The notes beneath the pieces were generated by a model that saw only the letters and a program-made list of their open reading frames with translations, was not told where the DNA came from and made no database searches. Source: Escallonia rubra (taxonomy: Eukaryota > Streptophyta > Magnoliopsida > Escalloniales > Escalloniaceae). Taken from it: DNA of 64,000 nucleotides. Shown piece by piece: positions 12,097-25,079 of the stretch (positions are counted from its first letter, which is position 1; each line of letters opens with the position of its first letter). The DNA lies in assembly GCA_033065855.1 (NCBI GenBank), contig JAVXUO010000959.1:1-64000 (forward strand), in the 5' to 3' direction. The translations under genes were made by a program, and so were the position numbers.

Positions 12097-12664
12097 AGAT
12101 GTTTGGCCACATTCATTTCCCAACCAACCATTGATACACCCCCACCCCCCACACAAAAGAACTTCCAAAAAAGGGAAAAGAGAATTAAAGAGCGTCAAGC
12201 ATATCGCACGCTCTAGACAAGCTTGCTCAAAGCACGCCGTGCAGACAAGCGATGTGGATAAACGCTTTGTATAGCGTAACAGACCGTAAAATCCTGTAAC
12301 ACACGTAAAGATAATTTTAACATGTTGGACGATAATTCTGTGAGATGGTGTTACTATAAACGTGTTACAACCCTATTTACAGATGTTTGGTCACATTCAT
12401 TTATCAACCATAAAAACCCCTCCACCCCAGGCAAAAGATATTCCAAAAAAAAAAAAAGGTGGAGGAAATAAATAGCGTCAAGCATATGGTACGCTCCAAA
12501 CAAGCTTGCTCAAAGTACGTCGTAAACAAGTGACGCACAGAAACGCTTTGTATGCCAGAACAGACGTTTATATTCCATGAAGACACGTCAAGATCATTTT
12601 AACGTATTGCACGATAATATTCTCTGAGATGATATTATTGTAAGCATGTTACGAATATACTTAC
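12097..12664. repeat. Diverged 284-bp tandem duplication
   Basis: A unit beginning AGATGTTTGG at 12097 is repeated from 12381. Shared blocks in order include CACATTCATTT, GCGTCAAGCATAT, CAAGCTTGCTCAAAG and AACGCTTTGTAT. The copies differ by substitutions and small indels, so the event is old. No coding content is evident. Confidence 0.75.
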
Positions 12665-14859
12665 AAATGTAATTTTTGGTAATATAAATGCACCCAAAAC
12701 AACTTAGGAATGAAAACATAGAAATCAATGTCTTAATCGTGAGGCCTCTTGAGTAATTGCATGAGCTTTCCTGCCAGCAAGTAGTAAAAGAGACGCGACA
12801 GAGAAGTAGGCCAAAGGACCAAAGCTTTGTGGTGGTGATTGGCGGACGGTGATTGTGTGGTTGCTATGATTGACTCTGCAAAGCTGAAGCCATGGACGTT
12901 AATGTCTCCTCAAAGCATAAGCACCACCAAACAATTCCATCATGCTTTGCACGTATTTTGTCTATCACCACCACCAAGGTTGTCACCTATTAATATGAAG
13001 GGGATCTGTATTTTCACTCCACCATGTTATGTTTTCTGCGGTTTCATTTGTCGCTTAAAAATTCTTCTTGTTGTTAATACAACAAGAATTTGCAGAACAA
13101 CATATTTGATGTAAAAAAAAAATAGACTCCCCTTATATACCCATGATTAAGTCTAAATATTCGTTCTTAGATTTTGGTTTAATTACTAAATTTGCGTCAA
13201 CACCAATGGACAGTTACAAGAGTAGTAAGTTTTCGCAGGCAACTAAACCTAGAGACAAAAATCCTCTTTCCGAAACTCTGCAAAATTAATCACTGGTGCT
13301 GAATTAGACAACTTATACATAAATTAGGACGAGGATAACTCACTCTTAATGGATCCGTATTACAATATATACAAGAAAACAAACTATTAACCAACAAGCA
13401 TGATCTCCATCGTTGGTCGCCTTATTTTTATCTATTACTATGTTTTCTTTTCTTCTTTTTTTATGCTTTTGCCTTCCGAGTATTACATTAAACAGTGACT
13501 GGAATTACTAATCTACGTCAAATCCCCACCCAGTACCACAATTGTCCAACCAAGGTCGAAACAAGGTCTAGGATGAAAGAAAAAAAAACGGCGATTAGAT
13601 ACGCAGATTAGATGCCATTTTGGTGCCCAAGCAAAACTTCCAAACCATACATAATTTCGATTCTACAAATTTGCCACGTTGAAGACATGAATACGAAGCA
13701 TCAAGAAGCCGTTCAACTAGGCTAACCCACATCCACCATGCCACCAGCTCTGTCCTCGCCGTTACGGCCTCTCACTACCTCCACCAATATCTTAATTACT
13801 TTGTTTGATACCAGCTTCCATTCAGCATATCTCGAAATTTAAAAGTGAGCAAATCAATCACACCACCATCCATCATTCTAAATGAGTACTCTAAATAGCA
13901 AAGACGCAATTTGGGGGTGGGGCAACGGTGAAACCGAGGGAGCGGAAAGCCGAAATCCACATTAAAGGCCAATGTTTTTTAAGGAATTTCCGAAAAATAG
14001 TTGAAGTTTTTTGGTACGAGAGACGTTTTATTCAAAAGATTTTCCTACTCTTATAAATAGTTCTTTCTGACTCTACATTCTAACCAAAAAACATAAGAGG
14101 TGATACGATTGGACGATGGTTTCACGGAGGGAGGGAGGGAGTATTTGTCAAAATGTAGGTACTTGGGGAAGTTATATCCTTAAGACCAAGTCTCCTTCCA
14201 CGCATAAACATTTCAAACCGCTCCACCTATACAAAAGAAGATGCAGTGGTGACAATTAATAATAGCACGCCACAAATATAAGACATTACATTGAGTACAT
14301 ACAATAATATTCCTTCTTGCATAACGTGCTCTAGTTAGTTGTGATTAGTATGCAAACTCTGCGATGCAAATGCAACCTCTCCGCAACTACCCAAATGGTG
14401 CAAGTTGTGTGATTGCTAGGCAATTATATGTCCAAACACCACAGCTTATGTAGAGGAAGCAAAAATAGACGGTTTCTAATTCGCACAGCTGGACATTGCA
14501 TAACGCGAGAAAATCAGGAGTATTAGTGCAGGATAAGGTTGGAAAACCCAGAAATTTGACACTAACAAGTTTACATATATGATTGACAAAGTTTCCGTTT
14601 CAGCAGACAATTCCAGCATCACTCGAACTTGTCCACGGGATGGAGAAGATTTGAACAGCCCAACGGACCAAAAAAGTTCTATACATTGTGTATCTGTATG
14701 GGTGTATGACAACAGATTTTAACTACAACATGGCCTATACAGGCAGCAAAATCCACTGAATTTGCACAAATGTAAGCTTCTCCGTCCGTGAACTTATTAG
14801 ACTTGCAAATTTGACATCTCTTCCTGAATCTCACCATGCTGTAAGACCATAGCAGAATA

Positions 14860-17800
14860 TCACCTTTGGTCACTCAGAAGTGGCTCAGCTGCGGAAGCTG
14901 CAGGAGGGAAGAATAGTCCAGTTAGTGTAAAACTAAATTGGGAAGCACTGCAGTACAATGAAATAAATAGATGATTTATGGATGGTGGAAGATAGAAAAA
15001 TAAAAGAGAAATGGCTGGCGGAAGATAGAAAAATTAAACGTCACATCACTCCTTGAAGAATCACAGGTGACGTTCACAGTGTTAATAAGGATGATAAAAA
15101 GCTAATGAGCATCCATCACATGTATCATTACCCTCCTAAGCAAAAAAAGTGCCTGAATATGGAAGCTCTCTTGCTGACAATAAACAGAAAGAGAACTTCT
15201 GAAGATGGAAGTTCCCCTCTTCCCTACATGTACGTCAACCGTATTGAGGCGTGACAAATTGAGTTTAATACTAACAAAGAGGGAACACAATTAATCCGCT
15301 TGGATCCAACTGTTCAATGGCAGCCACCCCAAAACCCCCTTCCATCACTGTGGATAACCACCTCTTACCTGTGCCCCTCTTCTATCCGAAATGTACATCA
15401 CCCAGGGAGGCCGTTCTTATCCCAATGCGTATATATGGTACTTAATCGTATAGCTTACATCCAAGTTTTTCCTCTACTCACCAAGGCAAAAGCCAACAAG
15501 GGCTTCTCTTGTCACCATATATATGGAAGTCTCATACATTGCTGATGCATGTATATTGCTTTACTTTTAAGTTAAGTTTGTGGCAGCGCCACCAGGACCT
15601 CTCCATACATAGCCCAGAATGACACAGCATTCAGGCACTAGATCTCGAACCAACTAATATCTGATAAGAAAGTATCTGAATGTATGTCCTTCCTCTTGGT
15701 CATCCTACCACTGCATTCTCGTAGCCCTAATCTTCTCAATTAAGTCATCTAGTTGCAATTTGATAACCCTGATTCATCTAACGATAATCAATTACTTGGG
15801 CTACCCAGGCAAGGAATTTTCTGTGACAGGTCCACTCTAAAGGATGGCTTTTCACAGCACTGCTTAAGGCAAGCAGAATGAACTAGTTAGTTTCCTAGCA
15901 TATCCACAAGTACGACAAAGACAGGCCACAGCATGATTCCTGCTTTCTTTTTAATGTTAATCCAGAGAAAGCTGAAAATAAGACTGAGAATGAACACACC
16001 CAGATACACACGCAAGCAAACAAATAGACACGCCAATAGAAAGATAAAATGGATTAAACATGTACCACATTACCTCCAAGACTTTGCTGTCCAAGGGACG
16101 ATGTCCGTCTCTGAGTTCTCTCAGAAAGTTCAGTTATAACCAAACGAGATAAGAGTAGACCCGCAGTGAAGGCACCAACCATCAACATCACAAAAACAGC
16201 ATCCCATCCTTTTGTTGAAAGAAACCCAGTTAGCAAAGGTCCCAGAGCTGCACCGATAGATCCAGTGCCATCGATGATGGCCGTCACTGTTGCCAGCGCT
16301 CGGGAATCACCTTTGAGAGAGCTATGTGTACCTAGATCTGCAGAGACTGCAGTCGTAATGAGTGCATAAGGTCCATTTACGAACAAGCCAGCAGTCATCA
16401 TAAGAATGATGTTGACAGTTTGCGAGATGCTCCCATATAAGCGGTACAGAAGCATTGCAGGAATTGCTGCATACATGAAGCTGGCTGCTGTAGTAGCCCG
16501 AGCCCTAAGCTTATCAGATGTGTATCCCGCTAGAATTCCACCGAAGATCCCCCCAACATCAAACAGAGTGGAAAGATTACCAGCAGATTTGACAGACATG
16601 TATTCTCCACCTATAGCTGCAAAAACATGGAAAAGACCGAGATTGGTAGCATGAAACTGGAATTACTGCAGAAGACCTTGAAACCTTAGATTATACCAAG
16701 GCAGCATTCAGGCTACTATGTGAGCATGTAAAAATATCCACTGGGTGCACAAATGCACTCGATGGTCCTATATATTAGAACTTAAGACATTGATTACAGA
16801 AGCTGCTAACACCTATCAAAAGTAACTCGAGTAAGGTGGAACACAAGTGCAGTTGAAGGCAAATGCTACAATAAAAAACGTCTATAATTCTGTTACCACT
16901 GCAAATGAAGTGCAAGAAGTCCATATGCATGAGAGTGAGGCACAAAGGTTACGGAATTGAAAACTATCTACATACATATGATCAATGTCACACATTGTGA
17001 TATATAGATGATCAGAAATTGAAACTACGGTTTAAATGGTTTAAAATTATGAAGAATTAGTTGCTTAAGTTTAACTAGAGAAGTTAGTTTTCTCAATTCC
17101 CAAAATGCACCATAATAAGCGCTTAATGGACTCAAATTAACAAAATATGTGAGGTTCAATCCCAAATGAGTGCCTACATATTGGGATTTAAACATACACA
17201 GTAGTAGTACTGAGAGCCAGTGTAAACCAGCCCAGAATATAACCCTTGAGCTGATCCTTTCTTCTCTTTGCTTATTCTCTCTAGCAAGTCCTTGAGCTGG
17301 TCTTTTCTACCAATTGATCTCCCCTGTATTCAACAGCCACTAAGGATCCAAGATAATGATTCAGCGGCTATATTAGACTTGCTGGTTTGACAGAAGATGA
17401 TTTTCTCACGATAACACGAACCACTATATGATGATACGGAACAGAACATGGAGAGTAAGAATCAAGGCTTCAGGGTACACCACAATGAAAGGAGTATGTT
17501 TTCTGTGCGGACACACCCTATCAGGAATACATGACTTTCTCAGTAACATTTCCACGCATTCAAGTCAATGGCATGAATTCGCTCGAGTCAATCAATAGGT
17601 AAAACGGGTTTCTCTCTAGGTGGCACTTCCACTGCAACAAACAGTAATTAGTAACCCACTATTCAACCATACCTTCTGAATTGTAGGCAAACTTGCCAGA
17701 ATGCTTATTCCACAAAAAATTGTTTCATATGTTTTGCAAGTGTAGTAAAGAAGAGGAAAGAAGAAACAATACAGTTGGTAATTCATATAAGTAGACCTTT

Positions 17801-19992
17801 TATACACCATGAAAATAAGAAAGAGAGAAACGAAAAGAAAAATTTTAACCAACAATGGACAATCACTATATTGGACAAAAACATTTCCTCGACTTTAAAT
17901 TTTAGAAAAAACGAACTCTAAAGTAGACATATGTATGAGCTTCACTTCATTTGATCCTCACCAGCTATCAAGACCATATGACCTGAACTCCTCCGAACAT
18001 CATATTACCCAGATAAGCAAGTCAAATAAAAATTTTGCAATTTAAGGCTCAAATTTCCGATGTTTGCAATGTCAACTGATCTTAAACCCTGACTCTAGAT
18101 TCAGCAGAAGAAAATGCATGTTAAATATATCAAATTAACTTTTTCCAGACTTATTGAGAGGAATTAGCTTGACATTCCCCTGACTCATAGTTATTCTTAC
18201 TGTCAAGACTAGTTTCCATATCTTATAAACCCAAACATATCTTATATCGAACTGACTCATAATCGGCATAAACTTTGAGAAAAAGAAAAAGGATCTCTAG
18301 TTGATGCACTAATGTGGCCCAAAATTTCAATTAGTCTTAAGTACATATTTGTGTCCTATGAGAGATTATATGCATGCCATTTGACTCACGCCGGATGAAC
18401 CAAGCATTGTTTAAAAGAAGAAAGTAAACAGAAAACTGGATCAAAAAAACTACTACTAGTCAGTATTAGATGTGTAATTCTTGGGTATAGTAAGAATGCC
18501 TCTTTATAAATTATCCAACTACAGAACATATTCTCCACATCTGACTCTTTCGTGATTGTGCAGGGTTGCACTGTCCACAGGCTCAAAGCAGGTCATATCA
18601 TTATTGCTTGAAATGAAGTTGAATGAATGACTGCTTCGGCATCAGCAGAGCAACCCATTAACCTTTCAAACTGAATTCAAGTGGCATATAAATGCAAAAC
18701 TAGTATCTACCAGGTTCTGTCGCCCTTATGCTACAGTGTAGAATGTAGATACTTAGTTAAATCAGCTTCGTGCTTTAGCAGCACTTCGCAGTTATTCTTA
18801 TGCTGTAATTTCATCACTAATGCACAGAGATACAAAGAGAAGAACCCATCAAATAAGATCAGAACTGAAAATATGAACTCTGAAACTTGAATTTATCTAT
18901 CAATACTTATAGGCTAAAAAAATAAGAACACAAGTCAGTCGGAAAATAGTAGTTACCTGTCTGACTTAGGTAAAACGGTAACCAATACAAAAACGTGTAT
19001 GCCACGAGCTTCGAGAAGAAGAGGCATAAAGCAAATGGTATTACTCCTGGAATCAGACAAGCTTCAAGGAGTCCAACACTCTTCCTAGTTACTGACCCAA
19101 CTTGAGGAACAGTCTTCTCTTCAGCTTCCGTAATAGCCTCTTTTTGTATCTGAGCTTCTTCGTCTCTAGGCACATCAGCTGAATTAGCAGCCGCATCATT
19201 TGGGCAAGGAAAACCAACATCTTCAGGATAAGCAGGCAAGAACAAGTAAACCATTATCCCTCCCAGAAAAATAAAAGCTCCAGGAACGATAAAAGACCAG
19301 CCCCATCCATACTGCAAGACACTGGCAGCCATGAGCGATCCACTGATATTCCCCACTGATGTGTGAGCATTCCAAATACCCATTATCAGCCCCCTCTTCC
19401 TCTTGCCAAACCAATTCCCAATCACTGCAACAACCGAAGGCCAACCCGTGGACTGAAACAACCCGGCAACCATTTGCATCACCAAATAAAACCAAAACAC
19501 ATGGACATTCCAAAAGTAACCCATCCCAAAAAGAGCAACGAAAATCCCACTCCCAACCATCCCAGTAGTCAAAAACAACCGCAGGTCCAACGTATCCCCT
19601 AAATGTCCCGCAACATACATTCCCATCGAATAACACGCCAAAAACGCAACGTCAATCTCCCCCAATTTCGACGTCCCATCAACCCCGTTAAACGGCTCCC
19701 ACCCCTTGCTTCTCGACCTACTCACATTACCACTTCCCGCCAGTTCCCTTTTAACAAAAACATCCCCCATCGGCCACTGATTAACCACCAAGTTTCTAGT
19801 AGGATCCGGATCCAACACACTCTTGACAATGCTACTAGGCTTCCTAGAAGCATGGTAAGCAGTATACGCTACAAATGTAACAAACAGAACGACATATCTA
19901 TATGTTTTGAGGCTCCAATCCCTGCCTCTAATGCTTCTAATAAGCGAAATCCCAGGCGGACTCCCCCTAATCGTATCGACACCACGGGACAT
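14860..19992 (-). CDS. G3PP: Glycerol-3-phosphate permease-type transporter (MFS, SLC37-like)
   Basis: Three exons on the minus strand: 18957-19992, 16074-16616, 14860-14897. Splice sites are GT-AG and the joined frame gives 538 residues, the normal length. The protein is a 12-helix major facilitator. Family marks are YHASRKPSS at residues 46-54, the MFS loop motif [10 protein letters not shown] (129-138) and its C-half partner GYTSDKLR (376-383), a charged central loop ([20 protein letters not shown]) and an EPLLSDQR tail supplied by the tiny third exon. The plant family is annotated as putative glycerol-3-phosphate transporters (G3PP1-5), organophosphate:phosphate antiporter relatives, several of which respond to phosphate starvation; substrate here is inferred from family only. 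If intron 2 is retained, the protein ends five codons later instead. Intron 1 is 2.3 kb and held no recognisable insert. Confidence 0.9.
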
Positions 19993-22900
19993 CTCTTACA
20001 ATCAGAGAATCAGCGTGCACTATCACTTCATTCCACCAAACATCACCAAATCCCTCGCAATCAGATAAACATTGGTCGCCAAAAAAAAATGCACAAAAGT
20101 CACTTCGTTCCAAAGATTTCACCTTTACCTACGGGCGTTACCCTCCTTGTAAGCCTGAACGATAACAAGCAAACTCGCTAACAAGGGACACCGAGACTTA
20201 TCACGCTTCCGTCCTGCACCATCATTACAGCAACAGTTAAAGCAGAATCAACATATACAATCCGACTAATTGAACAGTGCCATGTCGATTGTGAGCTTCA
20301 CCGATGGCTCACCTGATTAACGGCGACACTCTGGAAGTATTGGCAATGATGGCGTTACTAGGGTCCGAAAAACACGCGTAGCGGTTGATGTTTCCGTGTT
20401 TGTTAGAGAGAGAGAGAGAGGGGGGGGGAAGGTGGCGGGAGAGTCATGAACATACACCGGCCTTCTGGGAAGAGAAGGCGCTACGTGGCGAGCTGCGGAG
20501 GGGTTTGAGCTCTGCTGCCGGTGCTTAGGCGTCACGCAACACGATGGTCAAACGAAGCGCATTTTGCGGGACGTGGCCGAGCCACATTGCTGGCTATTGC
20601 TGATGCGTGACATGCACCGGATGTCATGCATTTGGCCCCACAACTAACCAACCCGACAGATGGTATGGAACAAACTTTGGCTCTTACCCGAGTTGTGGTA
20701 TCTTCTTCCGATTACGTGTATAGTGATAATTGATAATCGCTATGTTTTTCAGTGATTTTTCTTCTAACACTTTCAGCGACAATCATTAGCAGCACTTTTT
20801 TAGCGTCACCAAATAAAAGTCACTAAAAACATTTAGAAACAATTGATAGTCGCTATATATGGGGTAGGAGGAAGATTCATCTAACCGAGATAGCAGCAAA
20901 AAAATTTCGGTTGTAAATGGGATTTAATCCAAGTCACGTCTTGATGTGAGTTAACATATGGGAACACAAAAAGAAATGGCAATTGTCACCCTTTATTTTT
21001 CGTTGCACATTATTCATCTCTTTGTAATTTCTGTAATTTTATTCAGGCGGATAAAAAAATTAATATCGGCTCAAGTGATGCGTTGGATAAAGATTGATGT
21101 GGATGGTTTGATTCATAGACACACGGGTCCCTCTCAGTATTGCTGTGTATTTTCAGGACTATTTCTAGATTTGAGATCGTTAGCTTCGTCATCAAAATGA
21201 TAAAAGTGGACTACTTTGTAAAGATCGGGCTAGTTGGCAAGGTCTGGAATTAGGATGGGAAAGAGGCTCCAGAAAAGTACGACTTGAATCAGGTGGCTCT
21301 AGAGGCTCTTGACACAATTTCCATTAACTCTCCAACAGGCCTTGGCGGAAGTGTATTAGGCCCGAGTTTGAGAGTTTACCGGGAGAAATTAGGACGGCAA
21401 ACTTATTTTAATTTGGAGAGAAGTCAAATTTTGTGCTAATAAGCTGGTGAAGACTAAATTCCGAAACCTTTGAGCACGGCCACAAAAAAACGAAGAGGAT
21501 CATGAAAGAAGATATAGTCGATTGGCTAGCGTTCCTTGTGATGATCAAACGCAAATTTTGGGTACGAAAGAATACATGTTCTTTTCTCCAAACTTGTTGG
21601 ATGAGTTAACGAAGAATGCATGTAGTATCCATCGTCATAGAAGTATATAGTTTCTTAGTCATGTTGCTTATCATAGTCTACCAAGAAGAAAAAAAATGTA
21701 GTAATTATTCTCGCGGTTGACATATGGCAATCCTCATCATGCGCCAAGTGTAACTAGTAAATAAACACATGCATAAAAAGCCTGTTTTTATCTTGTTGGC
21801 AGATCAAAGACAACATATATGGAAGTCTATGCATGCAATGAATTTTTTTTCCTTTGCTTCGAATTGATCCTATAATCAGTACTTTCAACTAATGGGAATC
21901 ATTAAACTCGCTCTTTATTGTGACGTCATTCGGCCAATATTTAACACATCACACGAAGATGGCTTCAAGCCCCATAGAGAGGAAATGTCTTCTCGCTGTC
22001 AATAAGGGTTTCTCAACCTAGTTAGGAAGAAGGTTTGATCACGAGGAGCAATGTTATTGACACCTTTCCATTCGTTTCCTGTGTGAGACTAGGATCGGTA
22101 CGCAACTTCCCATGAGGATTTTGTTGTCCTCCAAAAGTATGGGGACGGGATGACAAGTTGCCTATCAGAACCATCACAGCCCTGACCAACCTAAACAACT
22201 CGGTTGATTGCACATACAAGAGGATGTCGTGCATGCTCTCTCTCTCTTTCTCTATATTTGCCACTAACACACGCACACTATCTTATGTACATAAGTCTTT
22301 CTCGTACTTCATTGTGACTTAAGCATCAAAGTACCCTTGAGCATTGTGATATCCCACATAAGATGTTGAAGATTTTGTGATTGCTCTTTTAAGACCGCTA
22401 AGGAACTTATAGGTACATTCTCTGACTAGCCATTTTGAAGAAGACATTACCTTATGGTGAGGCCGTTACGGGAGATATTAAAGTAGACTCTATAATGTTC
22501 GGGTTGGATTGAGTTATGTGTAAAGTACATGGATGGAGAGAGAATGTGATATCCTAGTGGGGTCGCAGGTTGAGTCGTACAAGCCCCGCCAAATCTCTTC
22601 CGATGTTTACCTACACCCTCTAAAGTTTAGTTCCGATCAAAATCACTATACAACAGAATGCCATTGTTGGATAAATCAACCATAAGTGGGGGCTAATTGT
22701 TAGATGAAGAAAGTTTGTCTTTAGAATGATAAAACATCAACTTTTCGCGCGAAAAGTCTTTATAAGGAAAAAATCACAAACAAGACCTGAAGCGTCTGCA
22801 ACTAATAAATTTTATTTTTCAACAACCATCGGCTCTTGTAATATACTCGACCATTGGTCGCAAAACCATCACTATGAGTTCTTTTTCCAGAAGAACGACA

Positions 22901-23330
22901 AATTATGCCTAAAACAAGCTAATTAAGTCCACCTTCTTCCACGATTAGTGCAAGTTTAGAGTTGACTGGTTCATGTATTTCGGCAATTATGCTTATCCTC
23001 CTCTGCAAATGGGATTTCGAAGGCTTCATTTGTCTGAATCATGAAAGTGCTACCCAAATTGAAGAAACTTTTTCAAAGCTTCGACAATTTCGCCTTTAGC
23101 AACAAAGTGCCGCCACTTATTTTACAACGACCAATTAGAGTGTGTTCCCAACCTATTCTGGTCGTACCCAAAGGCCCACTACGGTCCCATTTTGCATGAC
23201 ACGTCCGCACAAGCAACATACATTTTTAACGCTCACAACCGGTCAAAGCATGCACGCTCAAGGAACGTGACCAAGCCTCATGACGCTTCGATCGTCGCAC
23301 TTCGCCCGTCGCCCGTCGACGCGCCATGAC
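19993..23330. other. Intergenic; 5' region of the transporter, small MITE
   Basis: The first several hundred bases are the 5' UTR and promoter of the minus-strand transporter, with a GA/G tract at 20405-20429. A short hairpin MITE lies at 20720-20856. From 21 to 23.3 kb I see no gene; some stretches look like old retrotransposon non-coding DNA, but nothing can be named. Confidence 0.45.
20720..20856. mobile_element. Small MITE-like hairpin element
   Basis: The two ends form imperfect inverted repeats of about 42 bp: ATAGTGATAATTGATAATCG and onward on the left, ATAGCGACTATCAATTGTTT and onward on the opposite strand at the right, both then reaching TGTTTTT and AGTGA. The whole element could fold into one hairpin of 137 bases. 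The target duplication is not clear, so the superfamily is not assigned. Confidence 0.45.
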
Positions 23331-23365
23331 ACTTGCCCAAGGAAGTTGGCCTTGGCCTCCCCCTT

Positions 23366-23517
23366 AGGGTCGGCCTCGGCCTTGGCCTTCCCATTGAGGT
23401 CGGCCTCGGCCTCCACATTGGGGTCGGCCTCGGCCTCCCCATTGGGGTCGGCCTCGGCCTCCCCATTGGGGTCGGCCTCGGCCTCCCCATTGGGGTCGGC
23501 CTCGGCCTCCCCTTGAG
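23366..23517. repeat. 24-bp tandem repeat array
   Basis: About six head-to-tail copies of a GC-rich 24-bp unit, GGGGTCGGCCTCGGCCTC followed by CCCATT. Edge copies are diverged and the central ones identical. All six frames stay open only because the unit length is a multiple of three; the repetitive peptides are not credible proteins. Confidence 0.9.
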
Positions 23518-23589
23518 GTTGGCCTTGGCCTTCCCCGAAGGGTTGGCCTTTGGTCTCCATACTTAACACTTTCACTTCTCTTCAAGAGG

Positions 23590-23775
23590 CCTTGCATCCT
23601 CCGCGACGCCCGTCGCCCGTCGTCCGGACGTCAACTCCGCGACCCCCGTCGCCCGTCGTCCGGACGTCAACTCCGCGACCCCCGTCGCCCGGACACAACT
23701 CCGCGACCCCCGTCGCCCGGACACAACTCCGCGACCCCCGTCGCCCGGACACAACTCCGCGACGCTCATCGTCCG
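23590..23775. repeat. 32/42-bp tandem repeat array
   Basis: Repeats of CTCCGCGACCCCCGTCGCCC joined to either a short CGGACACAA or a longer CGTCGTCCGGACGTCAA tail, giving units of about 32 and 42 bp. There are five to six copies, immediately after the 24-bp array. Confidence 0.85.
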
Positions 23776-23851
23776 TCGCCCGAACGTCGGTGACGGGCCG
23801 GGACGTCGTCTCCGTGACCCCCGTCACCGACGTTCGGGCGTTACACTCCGT

Positions 23852-24165
23852 CGCGCCCATGCGCCGCACCGCTAATACAGCCGTGCCCCCAGGCTCTCTG
23901 TCACACTACCGTGCCCCCGGCACTATACGCACTATGTCGCGCCCATGCACCACCATTGACACCAACGTGCCCCCGGCACCTTACGCACTCTGTCGCGCCC
24001 ATGCGCCACCATTGACACAAACATGCCCCCGGCACCTTACGTACTCCGTCGCGCCCATGCGCCGCGCCATTGACATAGACGTGCTCCCGGCACCTTACTC
24101 ACTTCATCGCGCCCATGCGCCACAATCATGTCATCATGCCCCCGGGCACCACACTCATTCATCAC
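23852..24165. repeat. 56-58-bp tandem repeat array
   Basis: The phrase CGCGCCCATG recurs at 23852, 23938, 23994, 24050 and 24108, with spacings of 86, 56, 56 and 58. Units contain CACCATTGACAC, a variable GTGCCCCCGGCACCTTAC segment and a hexamer-like link. No coding sense. Confidence 0.85.
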
Positions 24166-24226
24166 ACCATGCGCACCTTGCCTTGGTCACGGAACATGTT
24201 TCAACCCACTCTCCAGAGTGTACATC

Positions 24227-24745
24227 ACCCGCGGGGATATGCGACTCCTCCGGGACACTATCTCTGCCAGGGAGCTCTTCAACTCCCCTTCCGCCAGGTA
24301 GACGGCTCCTCCGGGATGCTACCTCGGCCAGTCGGGTAGACGGCTCCTCCGGGATGCTACCTTGACATGCTCCGAGTGCTCCGGCACAAGGACTCACCCA
24401 CGGGGATAGGCGACTCCTCCGGGACACTATCTCTGCCAGGGAGCTCTTCAACTCCCCTTCCGCCAGGTAGACGGCTCCTCCGGGATGCTACCTCGGCCAG
24501 TCGGGTAGACGGCTCCTCCGAGATGCTACCTTGACATGCTCCGAGTGCTCCGGCACAAGGACTCACCCGCGGGGATAGGCGACTCCTCCGGGACACTATC
24601 TCTGCCAGGGAGCTCTTCAACTCCCCTTCCGCCAGGTAGACGGCTCCTCCGGGATGCTACCTTGACATGCTCCGAGTGCTCCGGCACAAGGACTCACCCG
24701 CGGGGATAGGCGACTCCTCCGGAACACTATCTTCATCAGGGTGCC
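24227..24745. repeat. 169-bp tandem repeat array with a shortened copy
   Basis: The phrase CGACTCCTCCGG recurs at 24242, 24411, 24580 and 24711, giving periods of 169, 169 and 131. The third unit lacks one 38-bp segment (TCGGCCAGTCGGGTAGACGG onward) that is itself a partial internal duplicate. Copies are nearly identical, suggesting recent amplification. Confidence 0.9.
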
Positions 24746-25079
24746 TGCATGACTGGCCTACGTGCTCCGGCACTGAGGGCTTGCGTCGGCACCCCTAGGG
24801 ACTATGACCCCCGGGTCACTCCGAGACGGGAGCAGGTCTTCGGAGGGCATCGCGCCTAGTTCACCTGGCAGTTGGGCGTCGGGTTTTCCCCACCGCTGCC
24901 AGGCCTGTGGGACTCCGTAAGGGCTTGGATTGGAGGCTAGATCAAGGGGGTTCTCTGGCCACACCGATGCGGTGGGAGCCAGTCTTCCCAGACAAACAGA
25001 GCGACGCTGTGCGGGGCAGGCCGGATGAATATGCGATTCGACAGTCCGTGGAGCACCGGCACCCGTGGACCCCCCGGTG

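Larger units (their letters stand above)
10867..14859. other. Intergenic, with MITE and tandem duplication
   Basis: No credible gene. It holds a Stowaway-like MITE (11493-11810), a 284-bp tandem duplication (12097-12664) and, at 14114-14132, a GGAGGGAGGGAGGGAGTA end that looks like a second, unpaired Stowaway-type terminus. The last few hundred bases are probably 3' UTR of the minus-strand transporter. Confidence 0.5.

Noticed and set aside
14114..14132. GGAGGGAGGGAGGGAGTA as a Stowaway MITE end
   Set aside because: Only one terminus was found; no paired inverted end upstream, so no element is called.
23258..24365. Several open frames over the GC-rich arrays, including an 8-residue GEAEADPN-type repeat and a 271-codon frame
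   Set aside because: Stops are rare because the DNA is GC-rich and repeated in multiples near three. No domain, no start context, and all strands are equally open.
24227..24745. CRISPR-like appearance of regular repeats
   Set aside because: Units are directly adjacent without unique spacers, and this is plant nuclear DNA.
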